From JASLQO01 sp002327525 (GTDB lineage Bacteria; Pseudomonadota; Gammaproteobacteria; Pseudomonadales; Azotimanducaceae), in NCBI GenBank assembly GCA_030744435.1, contig JASLQO010000032.1, positions 62,001-126,000 on the forward strand: a DNA stretch of 64,000 nt. Reading direction: 5' to 3'. Both the position numbers and the translations under genes were made by a program. Shown piece after piece: positions 16,845 to 25,753 of the stretch. Below the pieces are notes generated by a model, which was not told where the DNA came from, did not search any database, and was given only the letters and a program-made list of their open reading frames with translations. The number at the start of each line of letters is the position of its first letter. The first letter of the stretch is position 1.

Positions 16845-17780
16845 ATGCCTGAAGAGACCGGGCGCGTTGGTGTGCGCTATTTCGAAGTAACGGAATCGGG
16901 TCAGAGAATAGACAATTATCTGGCGCGCGAGCTGAAGTCCGTCCCAAAATCACGCATCTACCGCATGCTGCGCAGGGGCGAGGTCAGGGTCAATGGTGGA
17001 CGAGTCAAGCCCATGCACAAGTTGCGGGCGGGTGATCGAGTTCGCGTACCGCCCGTGCAGGTCGGGAAAACGCCGGAACGCGGGCCCGTCCCTACGGCGA
17101 TGGACGACCGGTTGAGCGAAGCCGTGCTTTACGAGGATAGCGGCCTGCTGGTACTGGATAAACCCGCCGGGGTGGCTGTACACGGCGGCAGCGGTATTGA
17201 TCTTGGTGTAATCGAAGCACTGCGCGGTACGCGCAACGATCCTTTTCTCGAACTGGCACATCGCCTTGATCGCGATACGTCGGGTTGTCTGGTGGTAGCA
17301 AAATCGCGATCGGCGTTGCGCCACCTGCACTCAGCACTTCGCGCCGGTCAAGTCTCCAAACACTACGATCTCCTTGTGGACGGCCGATGGCCGGCCAACC
17401 GGCGCAGCGTACGATTGCGTCTGGAGCGCTACCACACCCGCACCGGTGAACGGCGGGTTCGGGTGAGAGCGGACGGCAAGCCCGCCCGCACGGACTTCAC
17501 GCTGAAGGGGTATAGCGCGGGCGTGAGCTGGCTGGAAGCCGTGCTCAAAACTGGGCGTACACACCAGATACGCGTACACACGGCGGCCTCCGGCTCACCC
17601 ATTCTCGGTGAGTCCAAATACGAAACGGATCACTCCCGGCTACTCTCCGAACGGCTGTCCGCAAGCAGACTCTGCCTACATGCCAGCAGCGTCGCATTCC
17701 AGTGGCAGGGACGCCGCCGCCGCTTCGAAGCGGCGTGGCCCAACGAACTACGGCAGGTCTGGTGCGCGGCCGGCGGTTGA
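16845..17780 (+). CDS. rluC: 23S rRNA pseudouridine synthase RluC
   Basis: RluC converts uridines 955, 2504 and 2580 (E. coli numbering) of 23S rRNA to pseudouridine. The 311-residue product has an N-terminal S4 RNA-binding domain (KSRIYRMLRRGEVRVNGGRV), the catalytic AHRLDRDTSGCLVV motif with the nucleophilic Asp, and GRTHQIRVH. ATG 16845 matches the E. coli start; a TTG at 16788 would add an unlikely leader peptide. No strong Shine-Dalgarno is seen. Its stop abuts that of the convergent maf-like gene with no gap. Confidence 0.95.
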   Translation: MPEETGRVGVRYFEVTESGQRIDNYLARELKSVPKSRIYRMLRRGEVRVNGGRVKPMHKLRAGDRVRVPPVQVGKTPERGPVPTAMDDRLSEAVLYEDSGLLVLDKPAGVAVHGGSGIDLGVIEALRGTRNDPFLELAHRLDRDTSGCLVVAKSRSALRHLHSALRAGQVSKHYDLLVDGRWPANRRSVRLRLERYHTRTGERRVRVRADGKPARTDFTLKGYSAGVSWLEAVLKTGRTHQIRVHTAASGSPILGESKYETDHSRLLSERLSASRLCLHASSVAFQWQGRRRRFEAAWPNELRQVWCAAGG

Positions 17781-18368
17781 TCACCGCGCCCGCAACGGAT
17801 CGAGTCCGAAATATCTGAGCATGTGACACAAGCGGATCAGCGGCAGTCCGATCAGGGCGTTAGGATCATCGCCGCCTATGGATTCGAACAGCGCGATACC
17901 CAGCCCTTCGGACTTGAAGGAACCTGCACAGTCGAAGGGTTTTTCGACATCCACATAAGCATCGATTTCCGCAACGTCGAGGTTTCTCAATAACACCGGG
18001 GTCACGACATGCTCTACCATGTGGCTGCCGGTAGCTGTCTCGAGCACACACAGGCTGGTGAGAAACTCCACGCTGCGCCCGGAAAGGCGCCGCAGCTGAC
18101 CGCGTGCCGCATCCCGGTTACCCGGTTTACCGAGCACATCGCCGCCCAGAACCGCCACCTGGTCGGAACCGATGATCAGCGCATTGTCGAATCGCGGCGC
18201 CACGGCGCGGGCCTTGTGTTCTGCCAGACGTTCGGTGAGTGCGGCGGGCGTCTCATCGGGTAGCGAACTCTCGTCGATGTCGGGGCGCACCGCCTGGAAG
18301 GGTAGACGCAGGCGCTCGAGCAACTGCGCCCGGTACAGTGAGGTGGAGGCGAGGATGAGGTCCGCCAC
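17781..18368 (-). CDS. yceF: Maf-family nucleotide pyrophosphatase (YceF-like, m7GTP type)
   Basis: The 195-residue protein has the Maf signature LILASTSLYRAQLLERL at the N-terminus, a DESSLPDETP segment, IGSDQVAVL and the late ALIGLPLIRL motif. Family members hydrolyse non-canonical or methylated nucleoside triphosphates to monophosphates; the pattern and synteny with rluC/yceD suggest the YceF subfamily, which prefers 7-methyl-GTP. GTG at 18368 is the apparent start. It is divergent from yceD, which has a good promoter in the shared 140-bp spacer. Confidence 0.9.
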   Translation of the reverse strand: MADLILASTSLYRAQLLERLRLPFQAVRPDIDESSLPDETPAALTERLAEHKARAVAPRFDNALIIGSDQVAVLGGDVLGKPGNRDAARGQLRRLSGRSVEFLTSLCVLETATGSHMVEHVVTPVLLRNLDVAEIDAYVDVEKPFDCAGSFKSEGLGIALFESIGGDDPNALIGLPLIRLCHMLRYFGLDPLRAR

Positions 18369-18470
18369 GATGTAACTCCCGTAGATGTCGACCGGCTTGA
18401 TGCCAGGAAGCCGCGGATGGTGCGGGTTTGTGGGGCCGTGTTCAAGCGGGTGGGTAGCTTATCCGCGCCC

Positions 18471-18499
18471 TTTACACTGTGCTCAGACATACCTATCAT
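18471..18499 (+). promoter_or_regulatory. Strong sigma-70-type promoter of yceD-rpmF
   Basis: TTTACA (18471-18476), a 17-bp spacer, and TATCAT (18494-18499) match the consensus at 5 of 6 and 5 of 6 positions. The expected start falls at about 18506, only some 4 nt before the yceD ATG at 18510, so the transcript would be nearly leaderless. Confidence 0.65.
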
Positions 18500-18509
18500 T
18501 GCGCGCGCT

Positions 18510-19073
18510 ATGGCGCCCGGGTTCAAGGAGCGTCTGCGCTTTGCCGATCTGGCCGCGCACGATGCGCAAATCAAACGTACGCTAAACGCTGCTGAACTAC
18601 CGCGCTTCAGCGCGTTGTGTGAGCCGCTGCAACCTATCGAGGTGGTGCTCGAATTCAGTCGCGATGCTGGCGGTGTAAGAGTTCGGGGCAGCGTAAAGAC
18701 CACGGCGGGCGTCGAATGCCAGCGTTGTCTGGAAGCGGTGTCCGCCGAACTGCTCGGTGAACTGGACGTGCATCTTGTGGCCGAAGAGGTGGCGGCGAGC
18801 GCGGTGGGTGCGGAACATGACGTCGTGGTGGCGGGTGCGGAATTCGTACACATCGGCGAGTTGATCGAGGACGAACTCATCCTCTGTCTGCCCCAGCAGC
18901 CGTGCGACGTGGTGGCTTGCGAACGTCAACCGGCATACGCCTATCCGGCGGATGCCGATACAACACCGTCCGAGTCCCGGCAGGAACTGGCGGCGACAGA
19001 GCAACGAGAGAACAATCCGTTTCGGGTGCTCCAACAGCTGAAGCAGAACCTGAAGCGAAATCAGCCCGAATAA
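18510..19073 (+). CDS. yceD: YceD family protein (DUF177), 23S rRNA accumulation factor
   Basis: YceD proteins sit upstream of rpmF across bacteria and plants and are linked to 23S rRNA processing/accumulation. The 187-residue product has the family CQRC pair followed by the acidic EDELILCLPQQP segment and ends with NPFRVLQQLKQNLK. ATG 18510 aligns with Pseudomonas YceD; the frame is open further upstream but would cross the promoter. No Shine-Dalgarno is visible. rpmF starts 21 bp after its stop. Confidence 0.9.
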   Translation: MAPGFKERLRFADLAAHDAQIKRTLNAAELPRFSALCEPLQPIEVVLEFSRDAGGVRVRGSVKTTAGVECQRCLEAVSAELLGELDVHLVAEEVAASAVGAEHDVVVAGAEFVHIGELIEDELILCLPQQPCDVVACERQPAYAYPADADTTPSESRQELAATEQRENNPFRVLQQLKQNLKRNQPE

Positions 19074-19094
19074 GAGTAAGACACAGGAGGCCCC

Positions 19095-19268
19095 ATGGCC
19101 GTACAGCAGAACAAGGTGACACGCGCCCGCAGGGGCAAGCGACGTTCGCACGACAGCCTCAAGAATCCGGCGTTATCGATCGACTCCACGACCGGTGAGA
19201 CACACCGACGGCATCACGTTACGGCGGACGGTTTCTACCGGGGCAAGAAGGTCACTGACGGCGAATAG
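19095..19268 (+). CDS. rpmF: 50S ribosomal protein L32
   Basis: A 57-residue basic protein beginning MAVQQNKVTRARRGKRRSHD and ending FYRGKKVTDGE, clearly L32. A perfect AGGAGG (19085-19090) lies 4 nt before the ATG. The zinc-type Cys residues found in some L32 proteins are absent (C-minus form). It is cotranscribed with yceD. The plsX and fabH genes that usually follow are missing; fabD is next after 73 bp. Confidence 0.97.
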   Translation: MAVQQNKVTRARRGKRRSHDSLKNPALSIDSTTGETHRRHHVTADGFYRGKKVTDGE

Positions 19269-19341
19269 AGCCCGGCTACCGCGAAGTGGGAAGCCCACCG
19301 AAAAAAAACGCGCTGGCAGGTGCCGCTTCAGGAGCGGATGT

Positions 19342-20268
19342 ATGTCACTAGGATTCATATTCCCGGGACAGGGATCCCAGTCGGTTGGCATGCTCGCTGA
19401 TGTCGCCACAGCCCACCCGAGCGTTCGTGAACGTTTCGAGGAAGCCGGTGACAGCATCGGTGTGGACCTCTGGCAGATCAGCCAGAACGGCCCGGATACA
19501 GTTCTCGCCAGCACTACCGTTACCCAACCCGCGCTGTTGACGGCAAGCTTTGCGCTTTGGGAAGTGTGGCTGGCACAGGGCGGGAAACAACCTGCCGCCA
19601 TGGCGGGGCACAGCCTCGGTGAGTACTCGGCGTTGGTGTGTGCCGGGGCGATGGCTTTCATCGATGGCGTGCGTCTTGTCAATCTCCGCGGTGAACTCAT
19701 GCAGAAAGCGGTGCCGCGAGGCGAGGGTTCCATGGCCGCCATTCTCGGGCTGGACGATGATCAGATCGCCGCCTGCTGTGCCGCCGTGGACGGCGTGGCT
19801 GCGCCCGCGAATTTCAATGCACCCGGACAGACAGTGATCGCCGGGGCGACCGCGGCGGTTGCTCAGGCTGTCGAGGCGTGTAGCGAGGCAGGTGCCAAAC
19901 GCGTCGTCATGCTGGATGTCAGCGGTCCGTTTCACTGTGAACTCATGCTGCCTGCGCGTGATGAATTCGCGGCGGCACTGAATGCCGTTTCTCTACAGAT
20001 GTCGAAGATACCCATCGTGCAGAACGTCGATGCGAGTATCGCCGGGGACCTCGATGGATTGCGCGAGCGTCTGCTCGCACAGCTCGCGCAGCCGGTGCAG
20101 TGGTACCAGTGTATTCAGGCCATGGCCACCTCTGGTGTCGATCGCCTGGTGGAGTGTGGTCCCGGCAAGGTGTTGAGTGGCCTCACACGACGCATCGACG
20201 GAAGCCTGTCCAGCGGTAATCTGGGTACCCTGGAAGCACTGAACGGCGAGCTCGGAGACGAGTCTTGA
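19342..20268 (+). CDS. fabD: Malonyl-CoA:ACP transacylase
   Basis: FabD loads malonate onto ACP for fatty-acid elongation. The 308-residue protein has FPGQGSQ near the N-terminus, the catalytic GHSLGEYSAL with Ser about 91, an Arg-containing segment (LVNLRGELMQ), the catalytic His in SGPFHCELM, and GPGKVLSGL near the end. ATG 19342 is preceded by CAGGAG. fabG overlaps its stop by 4 bp. Confidence 0.96.
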   Translation: MSLGFIFPGQGSQSVGMLADVATAHPSVRERFEEAGDSIGVDLWQISQNGPDTVLASTTVTQPALLTASFALWEVWLAQGGKQPAAMAGHSLGEYSALVCAGAMAFIDGVRLVNLRGELMQKAVPRGEGSMAAILGLDDDQIAACCAAVDGVAAPANFNAPGQTVIAGATAAVAQAVEACSEAGAKRVVMLDVSGPFHCELMLPARDEFAAALNAVSLQMSKIPIVQNVDASIAGDLDGLRERLLAQLAQPVQWYQCIQAMATSGVDRLVECGPGKVLSGLTRRIDGSLSSGNLGTLEALNGELGDES

Positions 20269-21002
20269 GCCGCCCGGATGGGACTGTCGCGTTCGTTACG
20301 GGGGCAACGCGCGGGATTGGGCTCGCCATCGTGCAACAGCTCGCCAGGGAAGGTTATTTTGTGGTGGGTAGCGCCACCACGGCCGAAGGCGCCGAGCGCC
20401 TCACGCAGACGCTAGCAGACAAGGGCCTTGGCGTCGTGATGCGGCTGCAGGATCAGGGCTCGATCGATGGCGCGTTCGCGGCCATGGCGAACGGTCCGGG
20501 TACACCGCTGGTTCTGGTCAACAACGCCGGAATCACGCGCGATAACGTGATGCTGCGCATGCGTGAGGAACAGTGGCTGGATGTCATCGACACCAATGTC
20601 AATGGCCTCTATCGGGTCACCAAACCCGCGCTGAGATCCATGTTGAAAGCACGCTGGGGAAGAATCGTGAACGTATCTTCCGTCGTGGCGCGCATGGGTA
20701 ACCCGGGACAATCGAACTATGTCTCGTCCAAGGCCGCGATCGAAGGCTTCACACGTTCGCTCGCCCATGAACTTGCATCCAGGAACATAACTGTGAACGC
20801 CGTTGCGCCGGGCTTTGTGGATACCGACATGACCGGTGAGCTCACCGACGATCAGACCGCCGCGATGCTTGCGCGTGTGCCACTCGGGCGTATGGCCTCG
20901 CCGCAAGACATCGCCTCGGCGGTGGCTTTTCTAGCCGGTGACGGCGCAGGCTACATCACCGGGGAAACCCTGCATGTCAACGGCGGCCTCGGTATGTTTT
21001 GA
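20265..21002 (+). CDS. fabG: 3-oxoacyl-ACP reductase FabG
   Basis: NADPH-dependent reductase of the fatty-acid cycle. The 245-residue SDR has the TGATRGIG cofactor loop, NNAG, the Ser-Tyr-Lys triad within VSSVVARMG and SNYVSSKA, and the C-terminal TGETLHVNGGLGM typical of FabG. It starts with TTG overlapping the fabD stop, with GGAGACGAG upstream as ribosome site, pointing to translational coupling. Confidence 0.95.
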   Translation: MSRPDGTVAFVTGATRGIGLAIVQQLAREGYFVVGSATTAEGAERLTQTLADKGLGVVMRLQDQGSIDGAFAAMANGPGTPLVLVNNAGITRDNVMLRMREEQWLDVIDTNVNGLYRVTKPALRSMLKARWGRIVNVSSVVARMGNPGQSNYVSSKAAIEGFTRSLAHELASRNITVNAVAPGFVDTDMTGELTDDQTAAMLARVPLGRMASPQDIASAVAFLAGDGAGYITGETLHVNGGLGMF

Positions 21003-21063
21003 GGCAGGACGTTTAGCGACAGCCACCCCGGGGCAGCGAAATTCCCGGCCAGATTGGTGTGAC

Positions 21064-21092
21064 TTGCTTGATTCAGGGAGCGCCTATAGAAT
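21064..21092 (+). promoter_or_regulatory. Putative sigma-70 promoter of acpP
   Basis: TTGCTT (21064-21069), a 17-bp spacer and TAGAAT (21087-21092) precede acpP by about 48 bp. The -10 is followed by a GC-rich discriminator (GCGCTCCGCC), as in promoters under stringent control. The same TAGAATGCGC string occurs before two tRNA genes in this window. Confidence 0.5.
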
Positions 21093-21139
21093 GCGCTCCG
21101 CCCTGCACCCCATGAACCTTGTTGGGAGATAGCTTTAGC

Positions 21140-21373
21140 ATGAGCAGTGTTGAAGAACGCGTAAAAAAACTGATTTGCGAACAACTCGGCGTAAAAGAAG
21201 AAGAAGTGAAAGAGGACGCCTCATTCGTGGAGGACCTCGGCGCGGACTCGCTTGATACCGTTGAACTCGTGATGGCCCTCGAAGAAGAATTCGAAACCGA
21301 GATTCCGGACGAGGAAGCCGAGAAGATCACCACGGTGAAAGAGGCCATCGGCTACATCCTGGCTCACCAGTAA
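21140..21373 (+). CDS. acpP: Acyl carrier protein
   Basis: A 77-residue acidic protein with the 4'-phosphopantetheine site DLGADSLDT (Ser37), the usual length and helical pattern. It carries the growing chain for FabD/FabG/FabF and lipid A acylation. ATG 21140 gives the standard start MSSVEERVKKLI, with GGGAGA about 10 nt upstream. It has its own promoter and is followed by an intrinsic terminator. Confidence 0.98.
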   Translation: MSSVEERVKKLICEQLGVKEEEVKEDASFVEDLGADSLDTVELVMALEEEFETEIPDEEAEKITTVKEAIGYILAHQ

Positions 21374-21402
21374 CCCCACATACAATCGTAGCTTGAAACA
21401 GG

Positions 21403-21433
21403 GCCGCACCCTAGTAAATCGGTGCGGCTTTTT
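21403..21433 (+). terminator. Rho-independent terminator after acpP
   Basis: GCCGCACC (21403-21410) pairs with GGTGCGGC (21421-21428) around a 10-nt loop, followed by TTTTT. The 8-bp GC-rich stem is perfect. It lies 30 bp after the acpP stop and about 50 bp before fabF. Confidence 0.9.
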
Positions 21434-21484
21434 GTTTATAGTTGTCGGTAATCTCGCGCCGCGAGCGCGTACTGGGAAGAAGGC

Positions 21485-22720
21485 ATGACGAGACGCAGAG
21501 TGGTAGTCACGGGGCTGGGGATCATCTCGCCCATCGGCAACACGATTGAAAGCGCGTGGGCGAATTCTGTTGCAGGTGTTAGCGGCGTGCGCGCGATCGA
21601 TCATTTCGATACCGAAAACCACAGCGTCAGAATTGCCGCCACCGTGCCGGACTTCGATGCGCAGGCGTACATGGACAGAAAAGAGGCACGCAGGCGCGAC
21701 CGTTTCATCCAGTACGGACTCGCAGCCGGAATGCAGGCCATCGAGGACGCGGCTCTTGCGAAACACCCTGAAGACGCCGACCGCTGTGGCATCGCGATTG
21801 GATCCGGCATAGGCGGCATCAACACGATTGAGGAAACCCACTCGGTATTGCTCAAGAACGGACCGCGACGAGTATCCCCGTTCTTCATACCCGCCAGTAT
21901 TATCAACATGATCTCAGGTAATCTGTCCATCGAGTACGGATTCCGCGGGCCCAATATCGCCGTCGTCACCGCCTGCACGACCGGCGCACACAACATCGGA
22001 TTCGGAACTCGCATGATCCAGCATGGTGACGCTGACGTGATGGTCGTGGGAGGATCGGAATCCAGCACCTCACCGATAACGGTGGCCGCTTTCGCTTCGA
22101 TGAAGGCGCTGTCTACGCGCAACGACGAACCCGAGCGTGCCAGCCGGCCCTGGGATGCAGACCGTGACGGCTTCGTACTGGGCGAGGGTGCCGGTGTGCT
22201 GGTGCTCGAGGAATACGAGCGGGCGCGGGCGCGCGGCGCGAACATCTACGCCGAGATTGCCGGATTTGGCATGAGTGGCGATGCACACCACATCACCAGC
22301 CCCATGGACAACGGAGAGGGCGGCGTGGCTTCCATGACCAATGCGATCAACGACGCAGGTGTCGATGTGGCAGATCTCGGCTATGTGAACGCACACGGCA
22401 CTTCCACGCCGTTGGGCGATGTTTCCGAGACGCGTGGTATCAAAACCGTGTTCGGAACGGATACGCGCATTCCGATTAGTTCGAGCAAGTCCATGATCGG
22501 GCATCTGCTCGGTGCTGCTGGAGCCGTGGAAGCTATCTTCACCATCATGGCACTGAAAAACCAGATCTGTCCGCCGACCATCAACCTCGAGAACCCGGGT
22601 GAGGGTTGTGATCTGGACTATGTAGCGAATACGGCGCGAGACCATCAGATGCGTTCGGCACTCAGCAACTCGTTCGGCTTCGGCGGAACAAACGGTACGC
22701 TGGTGTTTTCCACCGTCTAG
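21485..22720 (+). CDS. fabF: 3-oxoacyl-ACP synthase II
   Basis: FabF condenses malonyl-ACP with acyl-ACP in fatty-acid elongation. The 411-residue thiolase-fold enzyme shows the nucleophilic Cys164 in VVTACTTGAHNIG, His in NAHGTSTPLGD and His in MIGHLLGAAGAVEA, with the Lys in SSSKSMIGH. ATG 21485 follows GAAGAAGG. pabC, often between fabF and mltG, is absent; mltG starts 31 bp later. Confidence 0.97.
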   Translation: MTRRRVVVTGLGIISPIGNTIESAWANSVAGVSGVRAIDHFDTENHSVRIAATVPDFDAQAYMDRKEARRRDRFIQYGLAAGMQAIEDAALAKHPEDADRCGIAIGSGIGGINTIEETHSVLLKNGPRRVSPFFIPASIINMISGNLSIEYGFRGPNIAVVTACTTGAHNIGFGTRMIQHGDADVMVVGGSESSTSPITVAAFASMKALSTRNDEPERASRPWDADRDGFVLGEGAGVLVLEEYERARARGANIYAEIAGFGMSGDAHHITSPMDNGEGGVASMTNAINDAGVDVADLGYVNAHGTSTPLGDVSETRGIKTVFGTDTRIPISSSKSMIGHLLGAAGAVEAIFTIMALKNQICPPTINLENPGEGCDLDYVANTARDHQMRSALSNSFGFGGTNGTLVFSTV

Positions 22721-22751
22721 CAGTCAGCGCCGCGGGGGACGAACGCTCTCC

Positions 22752-23774
22752 ATGCACACTCGAGTCCTCATCGCAGCATCCATCGTCATGACGTTGACCG
22801 GGGCGTTGGCGGCAACGGCATGGTGGTATCTCAACGACTGGTGGCAAACGCCGATGAAGGTGACGGAATCTGCCGTCATCGAGGTCTTGCCGGGCGACAG
22901 TGCCGTGTCGCTCGCCCGCCGGCTACGGCTGGCGGGGGTGGTGGAGTACTCGTTTCCGTTAGAACTGATGACCCGGATCAAGGATCAGGCGCGCATGATC
23001 CAGACAGGCGAGTTCGCCCTGAATCCGGGAGATACGCCGGAGATGCTGATGCAACGAATCCTGTCGGGTGAGGCCGTCGAGCATCCGTTTACGATCATCG
23101 AGGGCAGTACGGTAGGGGAGGTCGTTGCCAACCTCGACGCGGCCCCAAAACTGATCGCGACGTTAACGCCCGGGGAACTCGGCTCTCTGCGTACGCTACT
23201 TGGCGCCGATGCACCGGACACCGCACCGGAAGGCTGGTTGTTTCCGGACACTTATCACTATCGCAAGGATCATAGCGACCGCAGCCTGCTGCGTCGGGCT
23301 TACGCGAGGATGCACGCTGAACTGGATCGCGCCTGGAACACTCGCGCATCGTCGCTACCCTATGAACACCCGTATCAGATGCTGATCGTCGCTTCTCTGG
23401 TCGAAAAGGAAACCGGGCATGCGGCTGATCGCAAGGACATAGCGCAGGTGTTCGTGCGGCGGCTCCAGAAGAATATGCGCTTGCAGACGGACCCAGCCGT
23501 CATTTACGGTCTCGGGGAGGAATTCGAAGGAAATCTGACACGAGCGCACCTAAAAATGGATACCCCCTTCAACACCTATGTGCACCGTGGCCTTCCGCCG
23601 ACACCGATTGCCATGCCCGGGCTGTCCTCTCTGCAGGCGGCGGCGCATCCGAGCGGCAAACCCTATCTGTACTTCGTCGCACGGGGTGATGGGACCACTC
23701 ATTTTTCGGAGACTCTCGATGAGCACAACGCAGCCGTGCGCCGCTATCAACTGAAGCGGGGCGACTCGCGTTGA
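22752..23774 (+). CDS. mltG: Endolytic peptidoglycan transglycosylase MltG (YceG)
   Basis: MltG cuts nascent glycan strands at the inner membrane and helps set their length. The 340-residue protein has one N-terminal membrane helix (about 5-27), a LysM-like region, and the YceG catalytic domain with the Glu in ASLVEKETG, the LQTDPAVIYGLG segment and NTYVHRGLPPTPI. The stop overlaps the TTG start of tmk. Confidence 0.95.
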   Translation: MHTRVLIAASIVMTLTGALAATAWWYLNDWWQTPMKVTESAVIEVLPGDSAVSLARRLRLAGVVEYSFPLELMTRIKDQARMIQTGEFALNPGDTPEMLMQRILSGEAVEHPFTIIEGSTVGEVVANLDAAPKLIATLTPGELGSLRTLLGADAPDTAPEGWLFPDTYHYRKDHSDRSLLRRAYARMHAELDRAWNTRASSLPYEHPYQMLIVASLVEKETGHAADRKDIAQVFVRRLQKNMRLQTDPAVIYGLGEEFEGNLTRAHLKMDTPFNTYVHRGLPPTPIAMPGLSSLQAAAHPSGKPYLYFVARGDGTTHFSETLDEHNAAVRRYQLKRGDSR

Positions 23775-24400
23775 GTCGCGGGTGTTTCATCACGCTGGAA
23801 GGCACAGAGGGTGTCGGCAAATCCACGAACGTCGATCTTGTTCAGGCGCTGGTAACAGCAGCGGGTCATGAGTGCGTCGTGACCCGCGAACCCGGCGGTA
23901 CGCCCCTGGCGGAAGAGATACGCGATCTGTTGCTGCGTGTACGAGAGGAGTCGGTCTCGCAGATGTCGGAATTGCTTCTGATGTTTGCCGCTCGCGCTCA
24001 GCACATCGAGCACGTGATCGAACCCGCTCTCGCGCGCGGCGACTGGGTTGTATGTGATCGTTTCACGGATGCCACCTACGCCTACCAGGGCGGTGGTCGG
24101 GGCATGGATGTCGGTAGCATCGAGGTGCTGGAGCGACTCGTGCAGGGAGACCTGCAACCGGACCTGACCATCTATCTTGATGTCACCCCCGAGATAGCCG
24201 CGGCGCGCATCAGAGAACGCGATCTCGATCGTTTCGAGCAAGAGGAGCGGATCTTCTTCGATACCGTACGCACCGTCTATCAGACGCGCGCGCAACGCCT
24301 CGACCGGTTCCGAGTCGTGGATGCCGGAGCGCCCCTCGACCAGGTTCAGGCAGATGTGCGAAAGGTGCTTGCGCGGTTCCTTGCTGGTAAGCACGTGTGA
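23771..24400 (+). CDS. tmk: Thymidylate kinase
   Basis: Phosphorylates dTMP to dTDP. The 209-residue protein has the P-loop EGTEGVGKST, REPGGTPLAEEIR, the DRFTDATYAYQGGGRG motif and a lid segment with Arg residues. TTG at 23771 overlaps the mltG stop, and the 3' end overlaps holB by 4 bp, so the three genes are translationally linked. Confidence 0.96.
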   Translation: MSRGCFITLEGTEGVGKSTNVDLVQALVTAAGHECVVTREPGGTPLAEEIRDLLLRVREESVSQMSELLLMFAARAQHIEHVIEPALARGDWVVCDRFTDATYAYQGGGRGMDVGSIEVLERLVQGDLQPDLTIYLDVTPEIAAARIRERDLDRFEQEERIFFDTVRTVYQTRAQRLDRFRVVDAGAPLDQVQADVRKVLARFLAGKHV

Positions 24401-25266
24401 GTCTGCTGCCCTGGCACACTTCGTTAGCGGAACGCCTCGAAAGACAGATCGAGCAGGATCGACTGCCGCACGCCATTCTGATTTGCGGTAATCCTGGCTG
24501 GGGAGAGGAGCGTCTTGCGCAGTGGCTCGCCGTTCGTCTGCTGGGCGTAGATGAAGCGCGTCCGCTGAATTCTGTGGCCCACCCGGATTTGCGCGTCGTC
24601 GAACCGGATGGTGCGGTAATCAAAGTCGATCAGATTCGCGAGCTGAATGAGTTCGCTGTCGGCAAACCCCAGGCCGCGTCCGCAAAGGTCGCGGTGGTCG
24701 CTCGCGCCGAGCGCATGAACGTGAACGCGCAGAATGCACTTTTGAAATCGCTCGAAGAACCTCCTCCAGCCACCCATCTAGTGCTGACCTCGGGCCGGCT
24801 GGGACGCCTTCTACCCACCATCCGCAGCCGTTGCCAGCAGTATGCGATTGCGGTGGATGCAGCATTGGCCCGTGACTGGTTCGAGGGACAACAAGGGAAC
24901 CCCGAACTGCTGGACGACTATGGCGGCGCACCATTGACCGCACTCGCGGCCTCGGAGATGGGTGAAGTGCCCCTGACCGCGCTCCTGCCGGACGCGGCGG
25001 GTGACGCCGGTGCTGCGGTGGCGCGAGTGCTCGAGCAGGACAGCGTGCGCCTGGCTGGCAGGTGGCAGGCGCGTATGCTCCAGCACATGCGTGGTACGAG
25101 GCCCCTGGCCATACTAGAAGCGGTGACTCCTCGCCAACAGTGGGCGTTCATGGACGAGTTGATGTGGTTTTCGCGCAACATCGAAAGTGCTACGAGCCAG
25201 GGTGAGAAGTTGCTGGTGGAACGCCTGCTGGCGCGGTGGCAAACGCTGATTTCGCGGACATCGTGA
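24397..25266 (+). CDS. holB: DNA polymerase III delta' subunit
   Basis: Clamp-loader subunit that helps place the beta clamp on DNA. The 289-residue protein resembles HolB: WHTSLAERLERQIEQDRLPHAILI, a degenerate P-loop GNPGWGEERL, VDQIRELNEF, NALLKSLEEPPP and TIRSRCQQ (SRC motif). The four zinc-binding Cys of E. coli HolB are not present. GTG start overlaps the tmk stop. Confidence 0.92.
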   Translation: MSLLPWHTSLAERLERQIEQDRLPHAILICGNPGWGEERLAQWLAVRLLGVDEARPLNSVAHPDLRVVEPDGAVIKVDQIRELNEFAVGKPQAASAKVAVVARAERMNVNAQNALLKSLEEPPPATHLVLTSGRLGRLLPTIRSRCQQYAIAVDAALARDWFEGQQGNPELLDDYGGAPLTALAASEMGEVPLTALLPDAAGDAGAAVARVLEQDSVRLAGRWQARMLQHMRGTRPLAILEAVTPRQQWAFMDELMWFSRNIESATSQGEKLLVERLLARWQTLISRTS

Positions 25267-25395
25267 GCCGAGGGTGCCTATTGCCTGTTCCCCGCCCGCC
25301 GGGGTGTGCGAATGTGATCAGGTTTGCATTTTGCTGATTGACAGCCGCGGTGGACCGGCGGAACATCTAGCGAGAACTGGACAACCTCTGAATCA

Positions 25396-25746
25396 ATGGC
25401 AGCGAAGCGCGGTACGAGAAGCGGAATTCTGTCCCTTGCGATCAAGGACAAGGCCGTGCTGTACGCGGCGTACATGCCATTCGTCAAGAACGGCGGGCTG
25501 TTCATCCCCACCAAGAAGGAGTACGACCTTGGTGACGAGGTTTTCATGTTGCTTAATCTGATGGACGAATCGGAGAAGATCCCGGTGGCGGGTAAGGTGG
25601 TCTGGGTGACACCGAAGGGGGCCCAGGGCAACAGAGCCGCGGGTATCGGCGTGCAGTTCAACGACCAGGACGACGTTGCTCGAACCAAGATCGAGACCTA
25701 CCTGGCTGGCGCTCTGCAGTCCGACCGGCATACCCACACCATGTAG
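25396..25746 (+). CDS. pilZ: Type IV pilus assembly PilZ protein
   Basis: A 116-residue protein nearly collinear with Pseudomonas aeruginosa PilZ (IKDKAVLYAAYMPFVKNGG, EVFMLLNLMDE, GKVVWVTPKGAQGNRAAG, ending HTHTM). In Pseudomonas this protein is needed for type IV pilus biogenesis and, unlike other PilZ domains, lacks the RxxxR c-di-GMP motif; the same is true here. The holB-pilZ-tatD order is conserved. The 129-bp gap after holB has no other gene. Confidence 0.95.
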   Translation: MAAKRGTRSGILSLAIKDKAVLYAAYMPFVKNGGLFIPTKKEYDLGDEVFMLLNLMDESEKIPVAGKVVWVTPKGAQGNRAAGIGVQFNDQDDVARTKIETYLAGALQSDRHTHTM

Positions 25747-25753
25747 TCAGCAA

